This document shows, piece by piece, positions 36,551 to 47,448 of a stretch of DNA of 64,000 nucleotides (position 1 is its first letter; every line of letters begins with the position of its first letter). The stretch covers positions 248,001-312,000 of the forward strand of contig NZ_FOUE01000002.1 in the NCBI RefSeq assembly GCF_900114775.1, in the 5' to 3' direction. The notes under the pieces were generated by a model, which was not told where the DNA came from, did no database searches, and saw nothing but the letters and a program-made list of their open reading frames with translations. The translations under genes and the position numbers were made by a program. Origin of the DNA: Marinobacter zhejiangensis (GTDB lineage: Bacteria; Pseudomonadota; Gammaproteobacteria; Pseudomonadales; Oleiphilaceae).

Positions 36551-38142
36551 GTGAACAGGTCTGTGCAAGTGCCGATGCAACGGTTTTGCTGGTCGATGAC
36601 AACCCCCAGAACCTGAAGGTTCTCTACGAAACGTTGAAAGACAAGGGGTATCGGCTGCTGATCGCCAATGACGGCAAGAAGGCGCTGACCCTGGCCCGCC
36701 GTGACCGGCCGGAGGTAATCCTGCTGGACATCATGATGCCCGAGCTGGACGGTTACCAGGTTTGCCAACAGCTTAAGGCCAATCCCGAGACCGCTGACAG
36801 TGCGGTTGTTTTCCTGTCTGCCCTGGATGATGTTGAAGCCAAGGTGAAAGGGTTCAGTCTGGGGGGAGCGGACTACATTTCCAAGCCCTTCCAGGCGGCA
36901 GAAGTGATTGCACGGGTCAAAACACATGCCAGTGTCGTGCGACTGGAGCGCCAGTTACAACAGCGTAACCGTCAGTTGGAAAGTGACCAGAGCCGCATCC
37001 TCAATGCCATCAGTGAAGGGATCTATGGGCTTGATGCCTCAGGCGACATCATCTTTGCCAACCCCGCTGCGGAAGCCATTGTACGAAGCTCCGGCGATGA
37101 GCTCATTGGTTCCAACTTCTTCCTGACCCATTGTCGGGACTGGGGCTGTCAGGGTGACGAACCTGGGTCAGAGTCGGAGCTTCCGGTTCAGGCCACTTGC
37201 CGCTTGGGCACATCAGAGCATCGTCGTGGTGTCACCATGACCCGTCCTGATGGCAGCGTATTCTCTGCCGAGTATCGTTCGTCCCCAAAGCTGGAGGGTG
37301 ATGAGCTTCTGGGCGCGGTCGTGGTCTTTCGCGATATCACCGAGGAGCTTGAGCGGGAAGCCGAGCTGAAGGCCGCCCAGGATATGGTTGAGGAACAGCG
37401 TGAGCAGCTGGCTCATGCGTCCCGACTGTCGACTCTGGGGGAGATGGCCGCCGGGTTTGCCCATGAGGTCAACCAGCCATTAACCGCGATCACGAACTAT
37501 GCGCGGGTTGCCATGCGGTTGATCGACAACGACGAAGTGGATTTGACGTTGCTTCGTGAAACTCTGGTAAAAACCGAAGCCCAGTCCCATCGCGCCAGTG
37601 AGGTGATTCGCCGCATCCGTCAGTTTGTGAAGAAGCCGGCTTCCGGTAAGGAGGTGGTGCCTGTGGCGGCGTTGCTGGAAGACACCCGGCAGTTTGCCGA
37701 AGTCGATGTGCGGCATAACGGTGGGGGGGTGAATGTATTGGTCGAGGACGGCGTTGAAGACGTCATGGCGGACCCTGTACAGGTTCAGCAGGTCACACTC
37801 AACCTGATTCGCAATGCGTTGGAAGCAACTCGGGCCGCCGGCTCTTCCGAGCCGGTTAATGTCACGGCCGTGCGTACCGGCAATGGTTTCGTGCGTATCG
37901 ACGTCACTGACCGGGGCACCGGACTGCCAGAGGATGCAGAGAGCAAGCTGTTCCTGCCGTTCTACACGACCAAGCCGGAGGGTATGGGTATTGGTTTGCC
38001 CATGTGCCAGTCCCTGATCAAATCCCAGGGCGGAGAGATTGGCTTTGAGCGCCCGGAGCAGGGCGGGGCGCGATTCTATTTCACCTTGCCGGAGTCCAGC
38101 GCTGCTGAACCCGACGCCCTTCGTCACCAGGCGGCCGAGTAA
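36547..38142 (+). CDS. REC-PAS hybrid sensor histidine kinase (531 aa)
   Basis: A soluble kinase. An N-terminal receiver (residues about 8-128) has Asp61 in VILLDIMMPELDG and Lys in YISKPF. A short coiled linker and PAS domain (about 140-255) follow. The phospho-acceptor helix reads AAGFAHEVNQPLTAITNYAR. The ATPase part has LNLIRNALEATRAAG, DVTDRGTGLP and GMGIGLPMCQSLIKSQGG. The receiver at the N-terminus suggests it is itself phosphorylated by, or exchanges phosphate with, another kinase. ATG 36547 is preferred by homology; ATG 36523 is in frame but lacks a ribosome binding site. The partner regulator is directly upstream. Confidence 0.92.
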   Translation: MSEQVCASADATVLLVDDNPQNLKVLYETLKDKGYRLLIANDGKKALTLARRDRPEVILLDIMMPELDGYQVCQQLKANPETADSAVVFLSALDDVEAKVKGFSLGGADYISKPFQAAEVIARVKTHASVVRLERQLQQRNRQLESDQSRILNAISEGIYGLDASGDIIFANPAAEAIVRSSGDELIGSNFFLTHCRDWGCQGDEPGSESELPVQATCRLGTSEHRRGVTMTRPDGSVFSAEYRSSPKLEGDELLGAVVVFRDITEELEREAELKAAQDMVEEQREQLAHASRLSTLGEMAAGFAHEVNQPLTAITNYARVAMRLIDNDEVDLTLLRETLVKTEAQSHRASEVIRRIRQFVKKPASGKEVVPVAALLEDTRQFAEVDVRHNGGGVNVLVEDGVEDVMADPVQVQQVTLNLIRNALEATRAAGSSEPVNVTAVRTGNGFVRIDVTDRGTGLPEDAESKLFLPFYTTKPEGMGIGLPMCQSLIKSQGGEIGFERPEQGGARFYFTLPESSAAEPDALRHQAAE

Positions 38143-38170
38143 ATCCGGCCGCTATTCAAAACCCAGTCTG

Positions 38171-39049
38171 CTAATCCTGGTGCCAGGTAATATCGCCGGA
38201 CAGGTGAGGGGCATCGCCCTTGCTGTTCAGTAGCTGGTAGTCCCAGGTGTTGCCATTTTCCTGCCAGTTCAGCTGCGCGCTGCCGGGCAGGAAGAACGGT
38301 TTCTTGAAGCTGCAGCGTACCGTCAGCGGTCCTTTCCGCCAATTCTCCTGCTGTTCAAGCATGGCGAGTACGTGGGCCTTGCTCCACATACCGTGGGCAA
38401 TGGCCCGTGGAAACCCGAACGCCTTTGCGGTCAGTGCATGGAGGTGAATCAGGTTAAGATCCCCGGAAACCTTACCATAGCGACGGCCCAGGTTTTCTGG
38501 CGCCTTGACGTCCAGGGTGTTCGGGTAGCGGGGCAGTTCGGGTTTGCTGCCAGTGCCAGGCTTGCCGCTGCCGGCTGCGCTTTGGCGGAACAGGTTGGTG
38601 CTGGTCTCTTCCCAGACCTTTTGACCGGATGAGAAGCATTCGGTAACGAGGTCGAATTCCAGGCCGCGGTCGGTCTGCGTTTCGCCATCAAGCCGCACTT
38701 CAATATCCAGTCGTTCCCCAGTACCGATCGGGCGAAATTGGGTAATGCTGTTCCGCAAATGGACCAGGCCCAGAAGCGGAAGAGGGAACTGGCTATCGGT
38801 CAAAAGCTTAAGTTGCAGCGGGAACGCCAGGATGTGTGGCCAAGTAATTGGCACTGATGTGTGAGGCGCGAAACCGCATACCTGCTCATAACGTGCTAGC
38901 TTTGGCCCGATGGTGCTGACGCCCGTCAGCCTGGCGCTGAGTGCCGGCAGTGATGGCGCTGTAAGGTTTTTTTGCTTCGGTAGCACTGCGCGGCTATAGA
39001 GTGGCCAGAGCCCCGGAGCCTGTTTGTTATAGGTGTAGTTTGCGGTCAT
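38171..39049 (-). CDS. MaoC-like acyl dehydratase (292 aa)
   Basis: A hotdog-fold protein with a C-terminal MaoC module. The hydratase signature is GDLNLIHLHALTAKAFGFPRAIAHGMWSKA, containing the D-x(4)-H catalytic pattern near residue 210. The N-terminal half resembles a degenerate second hotdog domain. ATG 39049 is chosen, with AGGAGG 11 bases upstream; the frame extends to a TTG without reason to prefer it. It probably hydrates enoyl-CoA or a related thioester in fatty-acid metabolism, a theme shared with fadH 2 kb away. It is divergent from an AraC regulator that might control it. Confidence 0.88.
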   Translation of the reverse strand: MTANYTYNKQAPGLWPLYSRAVLPKQKNLTAPSLPALSARLTGVSTIGPKLARYEQVCGFAPHTSVPITWPHILAFPLQLKLLTDSQFPLPLLGLVHLRNSITQFRPIGTGERLDIEVRLDGETQTDRGLEFDLVTECFSSGQKVWEETSTNLFRQSAAGSGKPGTGSKPELPRYPNTLDVKAPENLGRRYGKVSGDLNLIHLHALTAKAFGFPRAIAHGMWSKAHVLAMLEQQENWRKGPLTVRCSFKKPFFLPGSAQLNWQENGNTWDYQLLNSKGDAPHLSGDITWHQD

Positions 39050-39128
39050 GGCGGTGCCGACCTCCTGCAATCGCTTGAGAACTGTGAAAAATCTGGTACA
39101 ACTGTGCCTTATTGGCCCAAATTGCCCG

Positions 39129-39143
39129 ATATTACGCTAATAT
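39129..39143. promoter_or_regulatory. Perfect palindrome between maoC-like and AraC genes
   Basis: ATATTACGCTAATAT is a perfect 6+3+6 inverted repeat in the divergent intergenic region, 81 bases upstream of the MaoC start and 117 upstream of the AraC start. Such a site could bind a dimeric repressor or the AraC protein. Only the symmetry is observed. Confidence 0.35.
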
Positions 39144-39260
39144 TGTTCGAATGCGCCTGAGTCTGGCAAACTCATTGGGTCAGGACATTGACTCGGCCTA
39201 CTGGCCCTTTGGTCTGGATGGCCAACGTAGAAAAAAATATACAACTATAAGCGGGATGAT

Positions 39261-40292
39261 ATGCAGGAACTTCGTGATGCTGGTGTGATGCTGCGCTTGA
39301 TCTATCAGGCAATGAAGAAGAAGGGAATCGATACTGATGCAGTTTTTACCCGGCTTGGTGTTGACGAGGCTTATGTCTACACCGAGCAGCTTCGAACACC
39401 ACACAATGCCCAGCTGTATTTCTGGCAAGTTCTTGAAGATGTTTCAGGTGATCCGGACATCGGACTGCAACTGGGGAAACTGTTGCCGGTTTACCGAGGG
39501 CAGGTGCTGGAGTACCTTTTTCTCAGTAGTCCCACCTTTGGTGAAGGTCTGCGCCGGGCGCAAAACTATCAGCGCTTGCTGAGCGACGCGGCGAATACGG
39601 ACTTCATCATTGAAGGTGACGAAGCCTGCATGGTTCTCGATACTGCCTCCGAAGAAGTCCGCCGCCTGAAACATTTTAATGAGTGTTTTGTGCAAGGGCT
39701 GGTGGCTTTCTTCAAGTCCATCACCGATGGCAGCTTTTACCCGTCCCGAATCGAATTTGAGCACGAACGTGACCGTGGCCAGGATCTGGTGGCAGACATT
39801 CTTGAGTGTGAGGTGCGGTTCGGAGCCAAGGAAAACCGGCTCTATTTCTCGACCAGCTTGCTCTCTTACCCGTCGTCCCATGCGGAACCTGAACTGCTGG
39901 CCCTGCATGAACGGTTTGCCAGCGAGCAGGTTGCGCGGCTCGAAAAGAAAGATATCGTGGGGCAGGTCGAACGCATCATTGCCGAGCTGCTGGAAAGCGG
40001 GGAGGTGACTCTGGATGCCGTGGCCGAACGTTTGGATATCAAGGCCCGCACACTGCGTACGCGTTTGACGGAAGCCGAAACCAGCTTCAATCAGGTACTG
40101 GCGGATTTTCGCTATCGCCTTGCGCGCCAGTTGCTGGCGACCACCGATGAGTCCATTGATGAAATCGTGTATCTGACGGGGTTCTCAGAGCCGAGTACCT
40201 TTTATCGGGCGTTCAAACGCTGGTCTGGGATGACTCCGATTGAATACCGGAAGAACGCCCAGGGTCGCGATGCGACCATCGATGCTATGTAA
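39261..40292 (+). CDS. AraC-family transcriptional regulator (343 aa)
   Basis: An OruR/ArgR-like AraC regulator with the long N-terminal arabinose-binding-like domain (about residues 10-200, PF12625-type) and a C-terminal pair of helix-turn-helix motifs (about 235-335: VTLDAVAERLDIKARTLRTRL and SIDEIVYLTGFSEPSTFYRAFKRWSGMTPIEYR). The divergent MaoC-like gene is the natural candidate target; members of this group often respond to fatty acids or similar ligands. tRNA-Asp follows on the same strand with its own promoter. Confidence 0.93.
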   Translation: MQELRDAGVMLRLIYQAMKKKGIDTDAVFTRLGVDEAYVYTEQLRTPHNAQLYFWQVLEDVSGDPDIGLQLGKLLPVYRGQVLEYLFLSSPTFGEGLRRAQNYQRLLSDAANTDFIIEGDEACMVLDTASEEVRRLKHFNECFVQGLVAFFKSITDGSFYPSRIEFEHERDRGQDLVADILECEVRFGAKENRLYFSTSLLSYPSSHAEPELLALHERFASEQVARLEKKDIVGQVERIIAELLESGEVTLDAVAERLDIKARTLRTRLTEAETSFNQVLADFRYRLARQLLATTDESIDEIVYLTGFSEPSTFYRAFKRWSGMTPIEYRKNAQGRDATIDAM

Positions 40293-40327
40293 TTGAAGAA
40301 AATTCTAAAAAGTTTTTTGAAAAGCGT

Positions 40328-40355
40328 TGACACGGGGGCAAAGCTCTATATAATG
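40328..40355 (+). promoter_or_regulatory. Full-consensus promoter of tRNA-Asp
   Basis: TTGACA (40328-40333) and TATAAT (40350-40355), 16 bases apart, both perfect, followed by a G+C-rich discriminator (GCGCCCTC), as is typical of stringently controlled stable-RNA promoters. Confidence 0.92.
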
Positions 40356-40414
40356 CGCCCTCGTTGTCACCACACAGTCATCTACGGATGGCCATTCAGG
40401 TGGCAGCCCAACGC

Positions 40415-40491
40415 GGAGCGGTAGTTCAGTTGGTTAGAATACCGGCCTGTCACGCCGGGGGTCGCGGGTTCGAGTCCCGTCCGCTCCGCCA
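40415..40491 (+). tRNA. tRNA-Asp (anticodon GTC)
   Basis: A 77-nt cloverleaf. The acceptor GGAGCGG pairs with CCGCTCC. The D arm is in TAGTTCAGTTGGTTAGAATA, the anticodon loop CTGTCAC carries GTC, and the T arm is GCGGGTTCGAGTCCCGT. The 3' CCA is encoded. A perfect-consensus promoter lies upstream. Confidence 0.98.
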
Positions 40492-40640
40492 TTTTTTCCT
40501 CTCTTTTCTTTGGCATCCGCCAAATTATCCCTGAAGTCGTCAATGTTTCGCCATTCTGGCGCTTGTCATCACTTTGTCATTGTAGTTTCATAATCTGGCG
40601 TTATCTCGCTGAAGGACTCAATCCGTGAGGATGCTGGACT

Positions 40641-40730
40641 ATGATGGAATATGAAGAAGAATTGTTGTCTCAGGACAATGAAGATTTTGACGATGATGAA
40701 GAAGAACTGGACGACGCGACCGAGCTTTAG
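40641..40730 (+). CDS. Possible 29-residue acidic microprotein
   Basis: ATG 40641 opens a 29-codon frame reading MMEYEEELLSQDNEDFDDDE, then EELDDATEL and a stop. More than half of the residues are Asp or Glu. GAGG lies about 10 bases upstream, so the ribosome binding site is marginal. It stands alone between tRNA-Asp and a convergent AraC gene. Such a sequence could be a genuine microprotein or chance. No family is recognised. Confidence 0.35.
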   Translation: MMEYEEELLSQDNEDFDDDEEELDDATEL

Positions 40731-40754
40731 CCTTTGGCGTAGCGGTTTTGTCCG

Positions 40755-41810
40755 CTAACCGTAATCTTGCGCCCGAAGTGTTTTTCGGTGCTCTCCAGGA
40801 CTTACGTTGAACCACCGCCTGTAGGCTTTGTGAAAGGCCGCAGGCGTTGAAAACCCAAGAAGCCAGGATACCTCAGAGAGTGAGAGTACGGTCTCGCGGA
40901 TGTAGTCCTCGGCAAGCTCCTTCCGTGTTTCGTCGATCAGTTGTCGATACCCGGTTCCTTCCTCCGCCAGTTTGCGCTGCAGTGTCCAGGGGGACAGGCC
41001 AAATTCCTGTGCCACCGATTCCAGACTGGGAGCTGATTGTTCCAGCATCGGTGTCACTTTGTCCTTGACCTGCTCCCGCAAGGTCCAGCCTGACCGCAGT
41101 CGTTTCAGTCGCAGTTCACAGTCGCTCAGCAGCAGTCGGTTCAGGGCGGGCTGGGCGGATAGTGACGGAAGCGCCCTGACGCCTTCCGCCAGTTGGATGC
41201 CGTTCTCGCCAGCGGAGAACGCCACCTGGCAGTCAAACCACTGGGTAAACAGCTCTTCCAGGCCTTGTGATGGGTATTCGATCGATACCCGTTCAACTAC
41301 ATGATGGTGGCCGGACAGTTCGCGAATCAGTTGAACCCAAGTCGACAATACTGAATCCACCACGAAAAAGTTGAAGGCGTTGTAGGGGCGAATGGAATAG
41401 AAGTGAGCCTGTGAGCTGCCTGCCGCCATGTGGGGTTGGCCACGGCTGTTGCGACTGGTCAGGGGGAAGTAGCGAACGATGGCCTCCAGAGCATCGCCAA
41501 TGGTTTCAGACGTCAGCGCGGCCAGGCCCGCCAGTCCAATGTCAACCGGTCGGCTCAGGCTGCCCATTGCCAGCCCAAGGGCAGGGTTCCCTGTCAGTTT
41601 GATCGCCGCATGTCCCAGGCGCATATAGCGGGGGATACTGATTCGTGCGTCGGGCGACGACAGTAGTCGCTCGTTCAGGTTGAACTGGTCGATCAAGGGC
41701 TGGGCAGAACAGCGCTCGTGGCGGACGGCCCTTAACAGCGCGTTGACGTAAAACACGCTGATGTCGCCAAGGGTGTTCTTGCGTGGATTGGGAGGCTCAG
41801 GCTTGGTCAT
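40755..41810 (-). CDS. AraC-family regulator divergent from fadH (351 aa)
   Basis: It has the same architecture as the regulator at 39261: an arabinose-binding-like N-terminal domain (about residues 20-210) and a C-terminal AraC helix-turn-helix pair (PSLESVAQEFGLSPWTLQRKL; SLSEVSWLLGFSTPAAFHKAYRRWFNVSPGEHR). It lies 110 bases from fadH, facing away, and probably controls it. The inducer is presumably a fatty acid or its CoA ester (inference). The two AraC proteins are distant relatives, not recent duplicates. Confidence 0.92.
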   Translation of the reverse strand: MTKPEPPNPRKNTLGDISVFYVNALLRAVRHERCSAQPLIDQFNLNERLLSSPDARISIPRYMRLGHAAIKLTGNPALGLAMGSLSRPVDIGLAGLAALTSETIGDALEAIVRYFPLTSRNSRGQPHMAAGSSQAHFYSIRPYNAFNFFVVDSVLSTWVQLIRELSGHHHVVERVSIEYPSQGLEELFTQWFDCQVAFSAGENGIQLAEGVRALPSLSAQPALNRLLLSDCELRLKRLRSGWTLREQVKDKVTPMLEQSAPSLESVAQEFGLSPWTLQRKLAEEGTGYRQLIDETRKELAEDYIRETVLSLSEVSWLLGFSTPAAFHKAYRRWFNVSPGEHRKTLRAQDYG

Positions 41811-41896
41811 AAGGGTGATTGTGGTTTAGGGATAGTTAAATGTTATTTCAGGATATTGAGGCGGGCAAGCAGGCAGGCTACTTTATCGCCATATAA

Positions 41897-43993
<2,097 letters not shown>

Positions 43994-44042
43994 GGTCATT
44001 GCTTGAGAGGGGACGTTGCTCCTCTCTAGGTTATTGAATGAC

Positions 44043-44080
44043 AAGCCCGGTTGAGCGTTCCGCTCTTCCGGGCTTTTTTT
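44043..44080 (+). terminator. Intrinsic terminator after fadH
   Basis: AAGCCCGG (44043-44050) pairs with CCGGGCTT (44068-44075) and is followed by a T run to 44080. Confidence 0.92.
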
Positions 44081-44235
44081 CGGGTGGTTAAAAAAAGTTA
44101 CTTCAAGACTGGAACATTTCGCCGTAAAGTCTGCCAGAATGAATCCACAGCACTACAATCATTGCTGGGGTATCTTTAATCCAGGTAGCGTGAAGTCAGC
44201 AGGCGTCCGCTGTGCGCATTTAACAGGAGTCAAGA

Positions 44236-45504
44236 ATGGGGTCTGCCGGTCAGGCGAGTGAGGGGTATGCTGCGGTATTCTTCATGGACGGTAAAAAAAT
44301 TGCCCGTCAGATGCGAGCTTCAGAATTTGGTGCTTTCCTGGATGGCTATGTCGGCCTGTCGGATTTGAAAGAAACGGACGTCAAGGCCATTTATGTGTCG
44401 CTGACGGACGATCTCCAGATCCAGGGTATGGTGTTTTTTCGCATCTACTTCGACGAAGAAGGGCGTGCGGACAGCAGTTGGAACATTCCGATCGAGCAGC
44501 TTTCACTGACCGGAGGGAAGGGGCCGAACCTGGGGAACGGTCCCATTCACCTGGCTTGTAAAAGCCAGTGCCCCATCCCGGGAATTAAGGATGAGTTGTG
44601 GGACCCGGACATGACGCCGGGCAACAACACCTTCCAGGTTATCCGCAAGGCCATTGACTCCAACACGCTAAAATTCAAGAAAAAAGAGCCTACCCCGCAG
44701 ACCGGCGACGACGAAATTCCGGTACTGGGTGCGGCCGTTGTTCCGGTTTTGGAGGCCGAATCAGAGGCAGAGCAGGAGCTGAAGGCTGAGCGCACCCGCA
44801 TGGCCAACCTTCTCCGGGAACACCGGCTCAGAATCAAAACCCTCCAAAGCGTTCATCGGGATGCGTTGGCGGATACTCGCCACGAGCACCGTATTGAAGT
44901 GAAGGCCGTGCGTTCGGAACTGACCGAGCTTGAGCAGAAGTATGAGCGGCTGCGGATTGCCAACGAGCAGCTAAAGCAGCGTCTCGCTGAGCGCAATGAG
45001 CAGTACCTGATGATGCAGGAGCAGGTTAGTCAGGAGAATGAGCAGCCCGAAGAGCCGAGCCTGGCCAGCAGTGCTGAAGCAGTTTTGCTGAACGAACAGA
45101 TCGAGCGAAAGCAGCGGGAGTTGGAGCTGCGGGACGAGAAGCTGGTCTTGCTGGAACAGGAGCTCCATGAGCTGCGTCACCGGGAACCGACGGAAAACAC
45201 GGTGATGAGACATCTGCAGGATCAGTCAGTATTCTTGGTGGGGTATCATCCGGGGATTGGGCACCTGACCCTCCCTTATGAAGATATTGAGGTCTACTTT
45301 CAGAATCCGACCGCGTATGCCGCGGACAAGTGCGGGCTGAATGAGCCTGCCTACCGTGACTGGCTGGATCACTACGAAAACCCGGTGTGCCGACACCAGG
45401 GCAGCGACGGTGTTGCCTGCGAACAGCCGGTCATGCGAGTCAGCCAGCCAGCGGAGTTCCGCCCGGGTGTCGATGACCGCTGTGATGAGCACAGGGGCGG
45501 TTAG
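44236..45504 (+). CDS. Unknown coiled-coil protein with C-terminal Cys/His cluster (422 aa)
   Basis: I do not recognise a named family. Residues about 1-150 form a globular N-terminal part (AAVFFMDGKKIARQMRASEFGAFL), residues 175-315 are a long heptad-rich coiled coil (KAERTRMANLLREHRLRIKTL; LEQELHELRHRE), and the last 80 residues hold C/H residues (CGLNEPAYRDWLDHYENPVC, CEQPVM, RCDEH) that could bind a metal. There is no signal peptide. The gene is isolated between fadH and a convergent DUF1853 gene. A structural or scaffold role is possible; the metal-binding idea is speculative. Confidence 0.82.
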   Translation: MGSAGQASEGYAAVFFMDGKKIARQMRASEFGAFLDGYVGLSDLKETDVKAIYVSLTDDLQIQGMVFFRIYFDEEGRADSSWNIPIEQLSLTGGKGPNLGNGPIHLACKSQCPIPGIKDELWDPDMTPGNNTFQVIRKAIDSNTLKFKKKEPTPQTGDDEIPVLGAAVVPVLEAESEAEQELKAERTRMANLLREHRLRIKTLQSVHRDALADTRHEHRIEVKAVRSELTELEQKYERLRIANEQLKQRLAERNEQYLMMQEQVSQENEQPEEPSLASSAEAVLLNEQIERKQRELELRDEKLVLLEQELHELRHREPTENTVMRHLQDQSVFLVGYHPGIGHLTLPYEDIEVYFQNPTAYAADKCGLNEPAYRDWLDHYENPVCRHQGSDGVACEQPVMRVSQPAEFRPGVDDRCDEHRGG

Positions 45505-45514
45505 TCCAGGTGAG

Positions 45515-46417
45515 CTAACCTTGTCCCGGCCAAGAATCGGGAACGACAAACCAGCGTTCCACCTCCACCAGACCTTCCCCTTGCTGACTCCGGCCCATGT
45601 TTGCGAATAACGCGGGTCTTTCACTGACTGGAATCTGTTTTAGTGCCTGCTGCGCGTGCTCTGCAGGTTCCGCCTGGCGCTGCTGATAGGGACCCAGCCA
45701 ATGGGGTTTTCGAAGCTGGGTCCAGTGTTCGGTATTCACCTGGTCCAACTGGGAGTGATAGAGCCAGCGTCCGGTTTCGTGGTGGGGGTTAATGTAGTCA
45801 CTGTCGGAGCTTTCGGGTAATTCTGGGGACAACGGCCTGAAGAGGTAGCCCGGCATGGTCAGCACCGGGGTGATCGATCCGTTAACACCATGGCTGGTCA
45901 GTATCTTTCGGGTTTCCGGGCGCTGGGTCATGGTGAGCTGGTGGCTTGTCATGCGACCGGCTTTCAGGTCAAGGCGGTCACGGGCGTTGGGGCCGAACCA
46001 AAGGGTTTGGCCGTCCTGCACAAGGCCCAGGTAGAACTTGACCGCTATTTCGTGATGCTCAAATTCCTTTGTGACCGGGTTATGGACGATGAAGTCGAGC
46101 TCCCCCAGGGTGTGGCCGTCGTCTGCCCGGATGGCAGCGTTGCGGAGGATGATCGGCCACTCCAGAAGCCATTCCAGCAAGAATGCATAGAGCGCTTCAA
46201 AGTAGTGCCCCAGGCGGTGGCTTTGGCTGCGATTGAGGGCGGTCAGCAGGGGCGCAGGTTGGCGATCCAGTGCTTGCAGGCGGTCAAAGGTGTCGCCAGG
46301 CAGCCAGGCCGACAGAGGGCGGATTGTTGGCTGGCAGATCAGCGAGGGTGCCTGGCAGAGCCAGGCAAGGTGACGAACCGCGGGTGTCTGCCAGAAAGTG
46401 TCATGGAACTGTGTCAT
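45515..46417 (-). CDS. DUF1853-family protein (300 aa)
   Basis: It matches the DUF1853 family of unknown function, often encoded beside nadK in pseudomonad-type genomes. Conserved-looking stretches: SHRLGHYFEALYAFLLEWL and GELDFIVHNPVTKEFEHHEIAVKFYLG. The E/D-x(n)-E-x-K pattern (ELDFIV, then EIAVKFYL) is reminiscent of PD-(D/E)xK nuclease folds, which is my inference. It is divergent from nadK with 144 bases between, and converges with the coiled-coil gene across only 10 bases. Confidence 0.88.
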   Translation of the reverse strand: MTQFHDTFWQTPAVRHLAWLCQAPSLICQPTIRPLSAWLPGDTFDRLQALDRQPAPLLTALNRSQSHRLGHYFEALYAFLLEWLLEWPIILRNAAIRADDGHTLGELDFIVHNPVTKEFEHHEIAVKFYLGLVQDGQTLWFGPNARDRLDLKAGRMTSHQLTMTQRPETRKILTSHGVNGSITPVLTMPGYLFRPLSPELPESSDSDYINPHHETGRWLYHSQLDQVNTEHWTQLRKPHWLGPYQQRQAEPAEHAQQALKQIPVSERPALFANMGRSQQGEGLVEVERWFVVPDSWPGQG

Positions 46418-46561
46418 GGCAAAGTCAGGAAATCAGGCAAAGTTGGATAACGGGTTTTCAGTAATCTGCCGATATTCGTTAAGATGACATTAACCAAGGC
46501 CGCTGAACAGTGCGGCGGTCTTATCCGGATGCCAGCTACGGGACTCTTTACGGAACTCCAA

Positions 46562-47446
46562 ATGGATCAATTCAGAAATATCGGCGTGATCGGGCGAATG
46601 GGTAGCGTCAAAGTGGTGGAATCCCTCCGCCAGCTTAAAAGCTACCTGATCAGGGAAAACTATCACGTCATCATTGAGGACGACACAGCCAGTATGTTAC
46701 CTGGCCATGGGCTGCAGGTAGCCAGCAAGAAACTGCTGGGGGAAATCTGCGATCTGGTCATCGTGGTCGGCGGTGATGGCAGTCTGTTAGGTGCAGCCCG
46801 AGAGTTGGCAAAATCCAACGTACCACTGCTGGGTGTTAACCGGGGCCGGTTGGGTTTCCTGACGGATATTTCGCCCTCTGATCTTGAAGAACGCCTGTCA
46901 AAAGTACTGGCGGGCGAGTACATCGAAGAAAAGCGGTTCCTGCTGGATGGTAGTGTGGAGCGAAACGGCCAGGCCCTGGGGTTTGGTGCGGCCTTGAACG
47001 ATGTGGTGCTTCATCCTGGCAAATCCACCCGGATGATCGGTTTTGATCTCTTCATCGACGGCCACTTCGTTTATAGCCAGCGCTCTGATGGCCTGATCGT
47101 CTCTACACCCACAGGGTCAACGGCATACTCGCTTTCCGCGGGTGGGCCGATCATGCACCCGAAGCTGGATGCCATCGTGCTGGTGCCGATGTTCCCCCAC
47201 ACTTTGAGCAGCCGGCCGATTGTGGTCGATGGCAAGAGTGAGATAAAGCTGGTAATCGGTGAAACCAACGAGGCGTACCCCCAGATCAGCTTCGATGGTC
47301 AGATGAACATTGCGTGTGCACCCGGTGACATCATCCGTATCACCAAGAAGCCCTTTAAGATCCGGTTGATTCATCCGGAAGACCATAATTTCTATGCCAC
47401 TTGCCGAGACAAACTGGGCTGGGCGAGTGAGATCGCAGCGAGTTGA
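46562..47446 (+). CDS. nadK: NAD kinase (294 aa)
   Basis: NAD kinase makes NADP+ from NAD+ and ATP. The diagnostic GGDGSLLGAAR lies near residue 70, with a second motif LVSTPTGSTAYSLSAGGPI near 185. Start ATG 46562 fits the family N-terminus (MDQFRNIGVIGRMG). It heads a same-strand series: a phosphoesterase (2-base gap), a rhomboid protease (overlap) and, after an intergenic region with a candidate small RNA on the other strand, yeaC, DUF2797 and pepN. The order is conserved in Pseudomonas as I recall it. Confidence 0.97.
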   Translation: MDQFRNIGVIGRMGSVKVVESLRQLKSYLIRENYHVIIEDDTASMLPGHGLQVASKKLLGEICDLVIVVGGDGSLLGAARELAKSNVPLLGVNRGRLGFLTDISPSDLEERLSKVLAGEYIEEKRFLLDGSVERNGQALGFGAALNDVVLHPGKSTRMIGFDLFIDGHFVYSQRSDGLIVSTPTGSTAYSLSAGGPIMHPKLDAIVLVPMFPHTLSSRPIVVDGKSEIKLVIGETNEAYPQISFDGQMNIACAPGDIIRITKKPFKIRLIHPEDHNFYATCRDKLGWASEIAAS

Positions 47447-47448
47447 TT

